From positions 1 to 25,278 of the forward strand of contig DAPT01000103.1 of assembly GCA_002502215.1 (NCBI GenBank): 25,278 nucleotides of DNA, read 5' to 3'. The notes beneath the pieces are model-generated. The model saw only the letters and a program-made list of their open reading frames with translations. It did not search any database and was not told where the DNA came from. The position numbers were made by a program, and so were the translations under genes. Positions 8,164-15,578 of the stretch are shown one piece after another. The number at the start of each line of letters is the position of its first letter. The stretch's first letter is position 1. This stretch comes from Euryarchaeota archaeon UBA124 (lineage in GTDB: Archaea; Thermoplasmatota; Poseidoniia; Poseidoniales; Poseidoniaceae).

Positions 8164-9189
8164 TCACTCCTCTTCCGATTCTGGTAATGATGAAAGAACA
8201 TCTCCCAGCATCTCGGTAGCATCTTCTATCCGGGTCATGAGCGTCATATCGGCAACTGCACCTGGGCGTCCTAAATCCCACATCAATTCGTGGACCATTT
8301 CGGTTGTTAATCGAGTCATACGAAGGACTTGAGGGTCAATCTTTTCCAAATCCTCATCGAGAAGAAGAGCAACTTGATCTGGTACTTCATCGAGAATACC
8401 GTCCATTTTGGATTCGATTTCATTCGCAATGTTCGCTGCTTGTTGTTCGAGAATTGACTCCATTCCGCCCATTGAAACCGGTGTCGATTGCTCATTGAGG
8501 TCACCGAGTGATTTCTTTTTCTTCAAGTCTTCAAAGGACGGCCCACTAGCATCACCACCCTCGCTTCCGTCCGCGACCAATCGGTTTAGGGCAACGCGCA
8601 ACAGGTTTGAAAGGTCAGTTGCCTCTAAATCGAGGTCAACTTCCATGCCTTCTTCACCCATCTGGACAAGGATTTCATTGATGAAAGATTCATTGATTCG
8701 ATCAGGACCGACAAGGCCCTTGAGCATAGGAAGTGCCCAGCCGCCTCCACCCGCCATTACTGCAACATCAAAGGAACCCCCTCCGGATTCAAGCGTCACA
8801 TCTGCAGGCGGTGGGACGAATTGTTTGCGACTGTGTTTCCACAGCTGGCCAATCAGGACTTTCATGTCAACTGGTTTTCCAATCACTTCATGGATTCCCG
8901 CTTTTGCTGCAACCAACATGAAATCAGGGGTTGTTGTTCTGGACAAAAGAACGATTCGACACTTGAAAGCAAACTCAGGGTCACCCATCAAACGTTGAGC
9001 GGCATCGATCGCATCGCCTGATTTCCACTCTCCATCAATCAAGACGACTTCAGGCATTACGGCGAGAGCAGTCCCCTCTGCTTGACGCAGTGTTCCTGCA
9101 CGAGTTACTTCAAATCCTTCACGTTCAAGGGTTGATGCGAGAAGGGTTCGGCGACCCTGGTTCTCGTCAGCAACGATGACCTTCCCCAT
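8164..9189 (-). CDS. Response regulator receiver protein with unrecognised C-terminal region
   Basis: 341 residues. Positions 1-120 form a CheY-like receiver domain: acidic pair D8-E9, phosphoacceptor D52 (VVLIDGEW), hydroxyl S83 (IVLLSRTT) and K105 (VIGKP). The domain is therefore complete and should accept phosphate from a histidine kinase, although no kinase is in the window. Residues 130-341 match no output domain I know. They include a Gly-rich patch (MAGGGGWALP), a segment rich in leucine and acidic residues, a lysine run (FEDLKKKKSLGD), and a long helical C-terminus ending in ESEEE. There is no DNA-binding helix-turn-helix that I can see. It precedes and probably translates together with the TVP38-like membrane gene, so a membrane-related output is possible but unproven. 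Confidence 0.85.
   Translation of the reverse strand: MGKVIVADENQGRRTLLASTLEREGFEVTRAGTLRQAEGTALAVMPEVVLIDGEWKSGDAIDAAQRLMGDPEFAFKCRIVLLSRTTTPDFMLVAAKAGIHEVIGKPVDMKVLIGQLWKHSRKQFVPPPADVTLESGGGSFDVAVMAGGGGWALPMLKGLVGPDRINESFINEILVQMGEEGMEVDLDLEATDLSNLLRVALNRLVADGSEGGDASGPSFEDLKKKKSLGDLNEQSTPVSMGGMESILEQQAANIANEIESKMDGILDEVPDQVALLLDEDLEKIDPQVLRMTRLTTEMVHELMWDLGRPGAVADMTLMTRIEDATEMLGDVLSSLPESEEE
8167..8172 (-). promoter_or_regulatory. Ribosome binding site inside the end of the response regulator gene
   Basis: GAGGAG on the minus strand lies within the last codons of the upstream gene and 8 bases before the GTG at 8158. It decides the start of the TVP38-like gene and suggests translational coupling. 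Confidence 0.6.
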
Positions 9190-9239
9190 GATGACCAGGA
9201 GGAAACGAGGGCTCCGGCCCTTTGAACCTCACCCTCAAA

Positions 9240-10394
9240 TCAGTTGCGAACAATGTCTTCTGGAGCGAATTGACTCCATGCCATGATGCCCCCGGTGAGG
9301 TTGTACATTCGACTCGCATCAATACCGGATTGATTCAGCAACATAATTGCGAGTTGTGAGCGCATACCGCTTTTGCAGAGGACGACAACATCACGGTCAT
9401 CCGGAAGGTCGTTTACGGCAGAATCTGCAACCGCATGAACAACGTGTAAATCAAACGTTGAAAGGCGTGCTTGTTCGAGTTCCTCACCACTCCGAACATC
9501 GATAATAAACGGATTCCAGCCATCTCGTTGTTTCGATTTTAGGTCAGGAACGCTGATTGATTGCATCATAATTTGGCCTGACGATTGGTCTTCTTGAACT
9601 TGCTGAGGTCGCGGTGTGCAGTAGGTAGGATCATCAAACAAGCGCTTAGCATCGGATAAATCAGTGATGTTCGGTCTCGAATCAAGAGCCCCGAATTGAA
9701 GCGATTGCATGTTCATCGACTCGGCATCGTAAAGAAGCAGTCTGCCAACTAGACTAGATTCCATACCAACGATGTATTTGATGACCTCTGTGGCTTGTAC
9801 ACTACCAACAACACCTGGAAGGACTCCGAATACACCTGCTTCCGCACAGTTTTGCAAAGCTGATGCAGGTGGAGCCTCTGGGAACAGATCGCGATAACGC
9901 CGGTCGTGCTCGGTTGAGAAGAATGAAATTTGACCCTCAAAACGATGTATTGATCCATAAACCCAAGGGATGGAAAGAAGATGACAGGCATCATCAATGA
10001 GGTATCGTGTGGGTATGTTATCGGTCCCATCCACGACAATGTCCCATCCTGAGAGCAACGCAAGTGCATTTTCTGGGTTGAGCCGTTCATTGTGCTCAAC
10101 AATGCTGAGATTTGGATCAAGTGCAAGGAGTTGTTGTTTGGCAGATTCAACCTTCAATCGACCAACGTCTTCGGTACGGTGAAGGACCTGTCGTTGGAGA
10201 TTCGAAATGTCGACACGATCGTCATCAATGATTCCAATGGTACCAATGCCTGCTGCTGCGAGATAGAGCAGTACGGGACTACCAAGCCCGCCTGCACCCA
10301 CAACGAAGACCTTGGCCTTCGCTAACTTCTCTTGTCCTTCGATTCCAACCTGTGGAAGGACAAGGTGACGGGCATGCCGCTCCATATCGACCAT
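9240..10394 (-). CDS. ThiF/MoeB-type adenylyltransferase with C-terminal rhodanese domain
   Basis: E1-like enzyme that adenylates the C-terminus of a small sulfur carrier (ThiS, MoaD or SAMP type); the rhodanese domain then supplies sulfur. 384 residues from the ATG at 10394; the N-terminus ERHARHLVLPQVGIEGQEKL matches the family, so the longer frame to 10556 (inside trxB) is rejected. Seen: ATP loop VVGAGGLGS (31-39), IDDDRVDISNLQRQ (56-69), VDGTDN (121-126), NCAEAGVFGVLPG (182-194) and a rhodanese loop CKSGMRS with active Cys at about 340. Both CxxC zinc pairs usual in MoeB/ThiF are missing: CYRC reads RYRD (166-169) and the later CxxC is replaced near NITDL. The gene follows trxB by 40 bases on the same strand. 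The carrier protein is not in the window. Confidence 0.9.
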   Translation of the reverse strand: MVDMERHARHLVLPQVGIEGQEKLAKAKVFVVGAGGLGSPVLLYLAAAGIGTIGIIDDDRVDISNLQRQVLHRTEDVGRLKVESAKQQLLALDPNLSIVEHNERLNPENALALLSGWDIVVDGTDNIPTRYLIDDACHLLSIPWVYGSIHRFEGQISFFSTEHDRRYRDLFPEAPPASALQNCAEAGVFGVLPGVVGSVQATEVIKYIVGMESSLVGRLLLYDAESMNMQSLQFGALDSRPNITDLSDAKRLFDDPTYCTPRPQQVQEDQSSGQIMMQSISVPDLKSKQRDGWNPFIIDVRSGEELEQARLSTFDLHVVHAVADSAVNDLPDDRDVVVLCKSGMRSQLAIMLLNQSGIDASRMYNLTGGIMAWSQFAPEDIVRN

Positions 10395-10434
10395 GTTGAT
10401 GCGAATTGATGCTTCATCAAATAGACATCGTTGT

Positions 10435-11364
10435 TCAATGAACGTTTTCTTCGAGCCACTTTTCAGCATCCATCGCCGCTTGGCAGCCCATTCCTGCTGC
10501 TGTAATGGCTTGCTTGTATCGGGTATCGACAACGTCTCCAGCGGCAAACACGCCATCGACCGATGTCATCGTGTGACTCTGATGAACGATGTACCCGTTG
10601 TCGTCGGTATGGACTTGACCACCAAGGAAACTTGTAATCGGTTTGTGACCAATCGCAATAAAGGCCCCAGTAGCTGCGATTTCCTCTGTCGAGCCATCTC
10701 TTGGATCCTCGAGAATGGCTCCAGTAAGTCCCTTCTCATCGCTCAGCCATTCTTTGACTTGACGGAATGTTTTGATCTCAATCTTTGGGTGATTCGCAGC
10801 ACGATCGTACATGATGGTCGATGCCCGGAAGACATCCCTTCGATGAATCAAGGTCACCTTTGATGCAAAGCGAGTAAGGAACGTCGCTTCTTCACAAGCA
10901 GAATCGCCTCCTCCAATGACAAGGACTTCTTCTTCCCGGAAGAAAGCCCCGTCACAAGTAGCACATGTCGAGATTCCTCGCCCTTTTTGCTCTGCTTCAC
11001 CCGGTGCATTAAGCCAAATTGATTCAGCACCGGTACAAATGATGAGCGAATGAGCAAAGAAATCCTCGCCTTCGACGGTGACTTTGAACGGCCGAGACTG
11101 AGTGTCAACTGCCTCGACATTCTTGTCTTGAACGGTTAATCCGAATCGCTCCGCTTGTTCACGAAGTTGCATCATCATCTCTGGGCCACCGATTCCTTCT
11201 GGATAGCCAGGGAAATTCTCAATATCGCTTGTAAGCATCAGTTGACCACCCGACATATATCCAGCGAACATAAGTGGCTCCAGCATGGCCCGAGCACTGT
11301 ACAGACCGGCAGTGTATCCAGCAGGTCCTGAACCGATAATGATGACATTGTGAACATCCGACAT
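10435..11364 (-). CDS. trxB: Thioredoxin reductase
   Basis: Cytoplasmic FAD/NAD(P)H disulfide reductase of 309 residues that reduces thioredoxin. Visible in order (numbering from the GTG at 11373): FAD loop IIIGSGPAGYTAG (11-23), the redox pair CATC (137-140) followed by DGAFF, the pyridine-nucleotide loop VIGGGDSACEEA (152-163) with HRRD further on, which is typical of NADPH use, and the FAD-closing motif GVFAAGDVVD near the C-terminus. Length is standard. The frame opens with a GTG at 11373; I choose the ATG three codons later (11364) because GGAG (11375-11378) stands 10 bases before it. It is the first gene of a minus-strand run with the ThiF-rhodanese gene, a sensible pairing for thiol and sulfur chemistry. 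Confidence 0.95.
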   Translation of the reverse strand: MSDVHNVIIIGSGPAGYTAGLYSARAMLEPLMFAGYMSGGQLMLTSDIENFPGYPEGIGGPEMMMQLREQAERFGLTVQDKNVEAVDTQSRPFKVTVEGEDFFAHSLIICTGAESIWLNAPGEAEQKGRGISTCATCDGAFFREEEVLVIGGGDSACEEATFLTRFASKVTLIHRRDVFRASTIMYDRAANHPKIEIKTFRQVKEWLSDEKGLTGAILEDPRDGSTEEIAATGAFIAIGHKPITSFLGGQVHTDDNGYIVHQSHTMTSVDGVFAAGDVVDTRYKQAITAAGMGCQAAMDAEKWLEENVH

Positions 11365-11503
11365 TTGACTCACTCTCCAACCAATACCCCGATGGACTTG
11401 AACATTATCCCCATGGTTTCTCGGCCGAATCCATGGACAATCACTTGCTCAAAGGGGGTAAAATCATGCCACACTTTATTGTCGAGAACTACCTGCTTAA
11501 CAC

Positions 11504-12049
11504 ATGGATGTCGCATCACACTGGCTGATGGGATCTGGCGTCACAAGTGGGCGAACCAAATTCTGGGTCGCAGGAATAATGGGGGTTCTTCCAGACCTGC
11601 TCGTCTTCATTCCAAACTCCTTCTTTTTAGGTGAGCGGCCAGAGATTACCGATGAGACGGTAACGGCAGATTTTGGATGGTATGCATGGGAAGCGTACCA
11701 AGTCACCCACAGCCTGGTTTGGGTGACCATTGGATTCCTGTTTACATGGATTTTCTTTGAGAAACGTGGGGTGACAAAACGGTTGTTCACAGACCAGACG
11801 CTCTCAGCAAGAAATGCTGCAATCTGGCTTTGGCTCCCTTGGTTCATCCATATTTTCAACGACATTCCAACGCACACAGCGAGGTTCTTTCCTACACCAT
11901 TTCTGGCTCCGTTTAGCGACGTTCAATTCGATGGGTATCGTTGGAGTACGCCGTGGGTTTGGTTTACCAACCTAGCGATTATTGTCGCTATCTGGTCGTA
12001 TGTGTTGTACAAAAAACGAAACCAATCACTCATCGAGGAAGGGCCTTAG
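11504..12049 (+). CDS. YdjM/DUF457-type (metal-dependent hydrolase-like) membrane protein
   Basis: Integral membrane protein of 181 residues. It starts with MDVASHWLMGSG and then VAGIMGVLPDLLVF, has a central THSLVWVTIGFLF helix, and then WFIHIFNDIPTH. This D/H pattern (N-terminal Asp-x3-His, Pro-Asp, His-Ser, His-x3-Asp) is that of the YdjM/DUF457 family of predicted membrane-bound metal-dependent hydrolases. The conserved His and Asp residues are likely metal ligands by family inference. A TTTATT at 11475-11480 sits about 26 bases before the ATG, a spacing that would suit a leaderless archaeal transcript. The 3' end overlaps the lumazine synthase gene tail to tail by 24 bases. Substrate unknown. 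Confidence 0.72.
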   Translation: MDVASHWLMGSGVTSGRTKFWVAGIMGVLPDLLVFIPNSFFLGERPEITDETVTADFGWYAWEAYQVTHSLVWVTIGFLFTWIFFEKRGVTKRLFTDQTLSARNAAIWLWLPWFIHIFNDIPTHTARFFPTPFLAPFSDVQFDGYRWSTPWVWFTNLAIIVAIWSYVLYKKRNQSLIEEGP

Positions 12050-12427
12050 AGCATCCACCGCAGCTGTCGCATGAGGCCCGATTCGTGGACCGATATGTTC
12101 TGGGAGAGCACCGGGTCCAATGATTCCTAATCCGATGGGTTTGTTGTGAACCAGTTGCAACTCGAGGATTGTTTTTACAACACCCTGTCCCATGACGAGG
12201 CCATGGTCCGTCTCTCCTTTTTCGATGATGCCAAGGCAAAACGCACCATCAACGTCATCGTTCGAAAGCATTCGGTCAAGAGCCAGTGGGATCTCCATGC
12301 ATCCTGGAACTCGTACAACTTCAACGATTTTGTATCCTAAGTCTTCGGCTTGGGATGTCGAAATTTTCAACATTCTCTCCATTTCTTCAAGGTGGTACAT
12401 TGCACATACTGCTACGATATTCGTCAT
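12026..12427 (-). CDS. ribH: 6,7-dimethyl-8-ribityllumazine synthase
   Basis: Condenses the RibB product with 5-amino-6-ribitylaminouracil to give lumazine, the penultimate step of riboflavin synthesis. 133 residues, a little short of the usual 140-160. Seen: EVVRVPGCMEIPLAL (36-50), which is the substrate loop, and GIIEKGETDHGLVMGQG (66-82), with H75 equivalent to the catalytic His of the GETxH motif, then a conserved C-terminal helix. The typical GSR-type phosphate motif is not obvious. The ATG overlaps the stop of the riboflavin synthase gene as ATGA (12424-12427), so the two are translationally coupled. This makes it the last gene of the ribB-ribL-ribE-ribH run. An archaeal pentameric riboflavin synthase is a paralogue, but the linked bacterial-type synthase makes lumazine synthase the better call. 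Confidence 0.9.
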   Translation of the reverse strand: MTNIVAVCAMYHLEEMERMLKISTSQAEDLGYKIVEVVRVPGCMEIPLALDRMLSNDDVDGAFCLGIIEKGETDHGLVMGQGVVKTILELQLVHNKPIGLGIIGPGALPEHIGPRIGPHATAAVDALRPFLDE

Positions 12428-13029
12428 GTTTCGCTCTCCTTCATCATTCGTTCAACGGTTTCAACAATCATCATCGTTGTTGAGTCGATTTCGAGGTTGA
12501 CTGCGTCACCCACCTGCTTGTCACCGATGGTGGTCAGTCGAAGGGTTTCAGGAATCAAGTGCAAATCAAATTGATCCTCTGACACATCCCCTATGGTTAA
12601 GGAAATGCCGTCAATACCAACATATCCCTTACTTACGAGGTACTTTCGGACGTCTGGAGGGGTGAGAATTGAGTATTGGGCACCATCCCCAAGGTTGTCT
12701 GCTTTACTGATGATTCCTCGCCCAATGATGTGGCCTGAAAGAAGATGGCCTCCAACCTCATCACCGTATCGCAATGAACGCTCAACGTTGACATAATGTC
12801 CTTGTTCAAGTTGACCCAAAGTGGTCTTTTCGAGGGTTTCAGGAATGACGTCAAAAGAGACAATTTCGCCTGAAAATTCCGTTGCAGTCAGACAAACGCC
12901 ATCGATTGATACGCTTGCACCTATCTGCAATCCTTCAGTGGATGGAACTTGGATTCTGAAGGTTGTTATCTCGTTTCCAATTTCAATGGAAACAACGGTA
13001 CCTTTGCCTTGAACGATACCAGTGAACAT
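12424..13029 (-). CDS. ribE: Riboflavin synthase, alpha chain (bacterial type)
   Basis: Dismutates two lumazine molecules to riboflavin. 201 residues with two tandem lumazine-binding domains: the first opens MFTGIVQGKGTVVSIE and carries SVSIDGVCLTAT and SFDVIPETLEKTTLG; the second starts near HLLSGHIIGRGII and repeats the pattern as GYVGIDGISLTIG and LHLIPETLRLTTIG. This is the trimeric two-domain enzyme usual in bacteria and eukaryotes. Most archaea use an unrelated lumazine-synthase-like riboflavin synthase, so the gene is probably of bacterial origin. It overlaps ribL by one base upstream (TGATG at 13027-13031) and ribH by four bases downstream. The symbol follows the B. subtilis-style naming; E. 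coli calls it ribC. Confidence 0.95.
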   Translation of the reverse strand: MFTGIVQGKGTVVSIEIGNEITTFRIQVPSTEGLQIGASVSIDGVCLTATEFSGEIVSFDVIPETLEKTTLGQLEQGHYVNVERSLRYGDEVGGHLLSGHIIGRGIISKADNLGDGAQYSILTPPDVRKYLVSKGYVGIDGISLTIGDVSEDQFDLHLIPETLRLTTIGDKQVGDAVNLEIDSTTMMIVETVERMMKESET

Positions 13030-13469
13030 CAGAGATTACCTCCCTTTGCACGTTCAACAATCCTTGCGATGATTTTTCGAGTACCGTCCAAATCATCGCT
13101 CAGTCCATCGACTCGAACAACTTCAATCGAGGTAAATCCACGCTCTTCAAGAGCGGAACGAATCCTATCTTCAGCATGCTCTTGATCATAACCCAATGCA
13201 ATCACTGAAGGTTCAATTTCCGGAAGAATGTCGAAGATTGGGACGTCTGGAGGATTTCCTACACAAGCGACATCAACTGGCTTCAGACCCTCAACCATTC
13301 GGCGACGTAAATCTTGATTGGTGACAGGTTCATGCTTTCGCTTACGGACTGTATCGTCGTGTGCGACAACCACAGTCAAATGGTCCCCGAGGGCTTTGGC
13401 TTGCTCAAGATAATGGAGATGCCCTGCGTGAAGGAGGTCAAAAACTCCCACTGCCATGACCTTGCGCAT
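13029..13469 (-). CDS. ribL: FAD synthetase, archaeal RibL-like cytidylyltransferase-fold enzyme
   Basis: Small nucleotidyltransferase of 146 residues, predicted to transfer AMP from ATP to FMN to make FAD. The core motif GVFDLLHAGHLHYLEQAKAL contains the HxGH ATP site (HAGH, about 14-17). Further on come VVVAHDDTVRKRK and the region VIALGYDQ, typical of the glycerol-3-phosphate cytidylyltransferase-like group that includes M. jannaschii RibL, and a C-terminal GTRKIIARIV. The frame can start at a GTG at 13478, but GGTGA stands 5 bases before the ATG at 13469. Its place between ribB and riboflavin synthase supports the FAD synthetase role over a lipid or sugar cytidylyltransferase. FMN itself would need a kinase (RibK) not seen here. 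Confidence 0.88.
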   Translation of the reverse strand: MRKVMAVGVFDLLHAGHLHYLEQAKALGDHLTVVVAHDDTVRKRKHEPVTNQDLRRRMVEGLKPVDVACVGNPPDVPIFDILPEIEPSVIALGYDQEHAEDRIRSALEERGFTSIEVVRVDGLSDDLDGTRKIIARIVERAKGGNL

Positions 13470-13510
13470 CGTGTTCACCCAAATTCAGCAGAGGAATCAT
13501 GTTCTTGAGA

Positions 13511-14218
13511 TTAACCATGCAGTGCTGCAATAACTTCTGCACCTTCAAGAAATGGAATCCGTCGTTCTTCGGCCCATGTTCTGGCATCTTCAACTGAGAG
13601 CGCCCCATCACCGTCTGGTTCCAGCATTTCTGCGCCGATTACGACGGGAACAAGACCAGCGAGCCTGGCGATACCAACCGCTAATTCAGTGTGACCTTGG
13701 CGTGTCAAAAGTCCACCTTGCGATTCACGACACACAGGAATGTGCCCTGGTGTGCGGAATTCTGCGCCCATTCGACGTTGCGCCTCGCTGTTTGAAAGCT
13801 CTTCATCGAACACGGTTGCCGATAGTTCTGCAAAACGACGGGTCGTTAGAGCACGGTCATGATCTGTAATTCCGGTATAGGTCTCCCGATGGTTGATTGA
13901 AAGTGTGAAGGCTGAGCGAGAGTCGTAGCGCAAGTCGTTTGTTTTTAGTTCTTCTAGAACGGGATATTTCGTCGTCAATGCATCGTGTGTGTGCAAATCT
14001 TGGAGAAATGGCATACCAAATGCTTCTCCAACATCATGCCCAATCGCTAGGAACAGAAGACCCCCACAATCCTGGCGAAGTTGTCGCATGGTTGCTGGTT
14101 GTGCGAAGGATGCCGGGAACAGCAGGTCGGTTTCGCCTTCGCGTTTGTCCGAATCAAACAGACAAACAGGGTCGCCTCGACGGAAGGCAGCAATTGCTGC
14201 TTCAACAATTTCCGACAT
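13511..14218 (-). CDS. ribB: 3,4-dihydroxy-2-butanone 4-phosphate synthase
   Basis: Converts ribulose 5-phosphate to the four-carbon unit of riboflavin. Numbering from the ATG at 14218 (235 residues): FDSDKREGETDLLFPA (21-36) holds the acidic metal/substrate loop in its archaeal form REGETD (bacterial enzymes read RENEGD); CGGLLFLAIG follows; the C-terminal half has GHIPVCRESQGGLLTRQGHTELAV, with the Arg and His-Thr-Glu that bind phosphate and metal. There is no GTP cyclohydrolase II fusion. The frame is open to 14422 but that invades the divergent endonuclease IV-like gene; an ATG at 14266 is an alternative start. First gene of the riboflavin/FAD run. No FMN riboswitch is seen ahead of it. 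Confidence 0.92.
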   Translation of the reverse strand: MSEIVEAAIAAFRRGDPVCLFDSDKREGETDLLFPASFAQPATMRQLRQDCGGLLFLAIGHDVGEAFGMPFLQDLHTHDALTTKYPVLEELKTNDLRYDSRSAFTLSINHRETYTGITDHDRALTTRRFAELSATVFDEELSNSEAQRRMGAEFRTPGHIPVCRESQGGLLTRQGHTELAVGIARLAGLVPVVIGAEMLEPDGDGALSVEDARTWAEERRIPFLEGAEVIAALHG

Positions 14219-14345
14219 GTCTCGTCGTTTCGTTTCACCTTCATGAACCGTCGTATTGTAGGTCATGTACAGATTTCCGGCAAACGGGTTACGGAAAGGG
14301 GTTAATGTAGGGAATGGCTTGGCTTGTACTCGCGGGGGTGGAATG

Positions 14346-15488
14346 ATGGGTGTAAAACTTGGACCTGCAGGCGTACCTTTGTCCTGTAAAGGGCGAACAA
14401 TCGTCGAAGGGATGGACGACATTATTGCCCTCGGACTTGAGACAATGGAGGCACAAACCGTCCGATTGATTCAACCCCAGCATTTTGAACAGTATTGGCA
14501 AGCTGGTGTGCTCGCAAACAAGGCTGAATTCGAGATGAACATTCACGGACCGTACTACTCAGAACTTCTCGGCAACCGTGTCGAGCGAGGTCGTTCCCTC
14601 GCAAAAATAGAGGCGACCTTGCAGGCGGCTCGAACCATCAATGCTCGCCACATCACGCTCCATACCGGCCATTACGGTGATTTTGGGCGAGGTACTGCCG
14701 CAAACGAGCAGGCTGCAAACATTTTCTCAAGCATCGTTGATCGAGTCGGCGAGATTTGGCATGATGATGAAGATGAATTTCCTGTTTTTCCTTGGATTAA
14801 GGACGGGACACCGTCGAAAATAGGAGTCGAAACATCTGGCCGTCAAGAACTGTGGGGAAGCCTCGAAGAGGTCATTGAAGTCGTGAACCACGTAGAAGGA
14901 ACAATTCCTGTTCTCAACATCGCTCACATTCACGCCCGTGGGCATGGCAGGATGAAGACCTCAGAAGACTATGGTGAACTGTTCGATATGGTTCGAGAAT
15001 CGATTGGGACCAAAGAATTCTACTGTCACTTCTCAGGTGTTGAACACCGAACAGGGAACGCAATGCATTACACACAAATCAAAAAGTCAGACCTGAACTT
15101 CGAACCACTGGCAGAATTTATTGTTGAAGACGGAGGTTGGTTGGATATAACCCTGATTTCAGATTCCCCACTGCTGGAACACGATGCAATGTACATGTTG
15201 CAGAACATCGACAAAGCCAAACACAAGCAACTTGAACGCAAAGCCCGAGAAGATCGACGACGAGCATTGGCAGCTCAAACCGGTACCTCCATCGAGGATC
15301 TGCAGCGCCGTGAAGAAGAAATGGCAAAGCTGCGGACGCAAAGCGAGCAAGAAGAAAAACCAGCTGAAGAGCCAAAACCTGAACCCGCCAAAGAGAAGAA
15401 GAAACCAAAGAAGGCTCCTGCTCCAAAAAAGAAAGAGAAAGAAGACGTGTTCTCCTTCGATGAAGAGGACGATGACGACTTGTTCTGA
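14346..15488 (+). CDS. Endonuclease IV-like TIM-barrel protein with charged C-terminal tail
   Basis: Archaeal relative of AP endonuclease IV (Nfo), which cleaves DNA at abasic sites using a zinc cluster. About 380 residues from the ATG at 14346 (an ATG at 14343 is adjacent; the frame opens at 14265). It begins GVKLGPAGVPLSCKGRT, as archaeal members do. Candidate metal ligands in barrel order: NIHGPYYSEL, ITLHTGHYG, IGVETSG, NIAHIHARG, CHFSGVEHR and LISDSP. After about residue 285 a coiled, highly charged helix (ERKAREDRRRALAAQ) leads into a Lys/Pro/Glu tail (residues about 330-367) and a final acidic stretch FSFDEEDDDDLF. The tail is not part of the catalytic fold and may bind a partner. It is divergent from ribB and precedes gpsA on the same strand. 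Confidence 0.85.
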   Translation: MGVKLGPAGVPLSCKGRTIVEGMDDIIALGLETMEAQTVRLIQPQHFEQYWQAGVLANKAEFEMNIHGPYYSELLGNRVERGRSLAKIEATLQAARTINARHITLHTGHYGDFGRGTAANEQAANIFSSIVDRVGEIWHDDEDEFPVFPWIKDGTPSKIGVETSGRQELWGSLEEVIEVVNHVEGTIPVLNIAHIHARGHGRMKTSEDYGELFDMVRESIGTKEFYCHFSGVEHRTGNAMHYTQIKKSDLNFEPLAEFIVEDGGWLDITLISDSPLLEHDAMYMLQNIDKAKHKQLERKAREDRRRALAAQTGTSIEDLQRREEEMAKLRTQSEQEEKPAEEPKPEPAKEKKKPKKAPAPKKKEKEDVFSFDEEDDDDLF

Positions 15489-15578
15489 TTCGGTGATTCG
15501 TTTTCTCTCTCAAATTGTGGGTTTTATTCCTCAATGTAGGCAATGCAAATAAGGGCAAAGAGTTGGAAGTATCTTCTC

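Noticed and set aside
11466..11525. Short plus-strand frame of about 20 codons before the YdjM/DUF457-type gene, considered as a leader peptide
   Set aside because: No ribosome binding site, no composition suggesting an attenuator, and a TATA-like element fits a leaderless start at 11504 downstream of its start.
14219..14345. Possible FMN riboswitch or flavin-dependent leader before ribB
   Set aside because: No conserved riboswitch core is visible, and the gap is a short divergent promoter region.
13511..14422. Longer ribB start at 14422
   Set aside because: It would add about 70 residues of Pro-rich sequence antisense to conserved endonuclease IV-like coding, and RibB proteins normally begin close to the ATG at 14218.
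15184..15552. Second plus-strand frame over the charged tail of the endonuclease IV-like gene
   Set aside because: It is a frame-shifted reading of a Lys/Glu-rich stretch that gives low-complexity, biologically unlikely protein.
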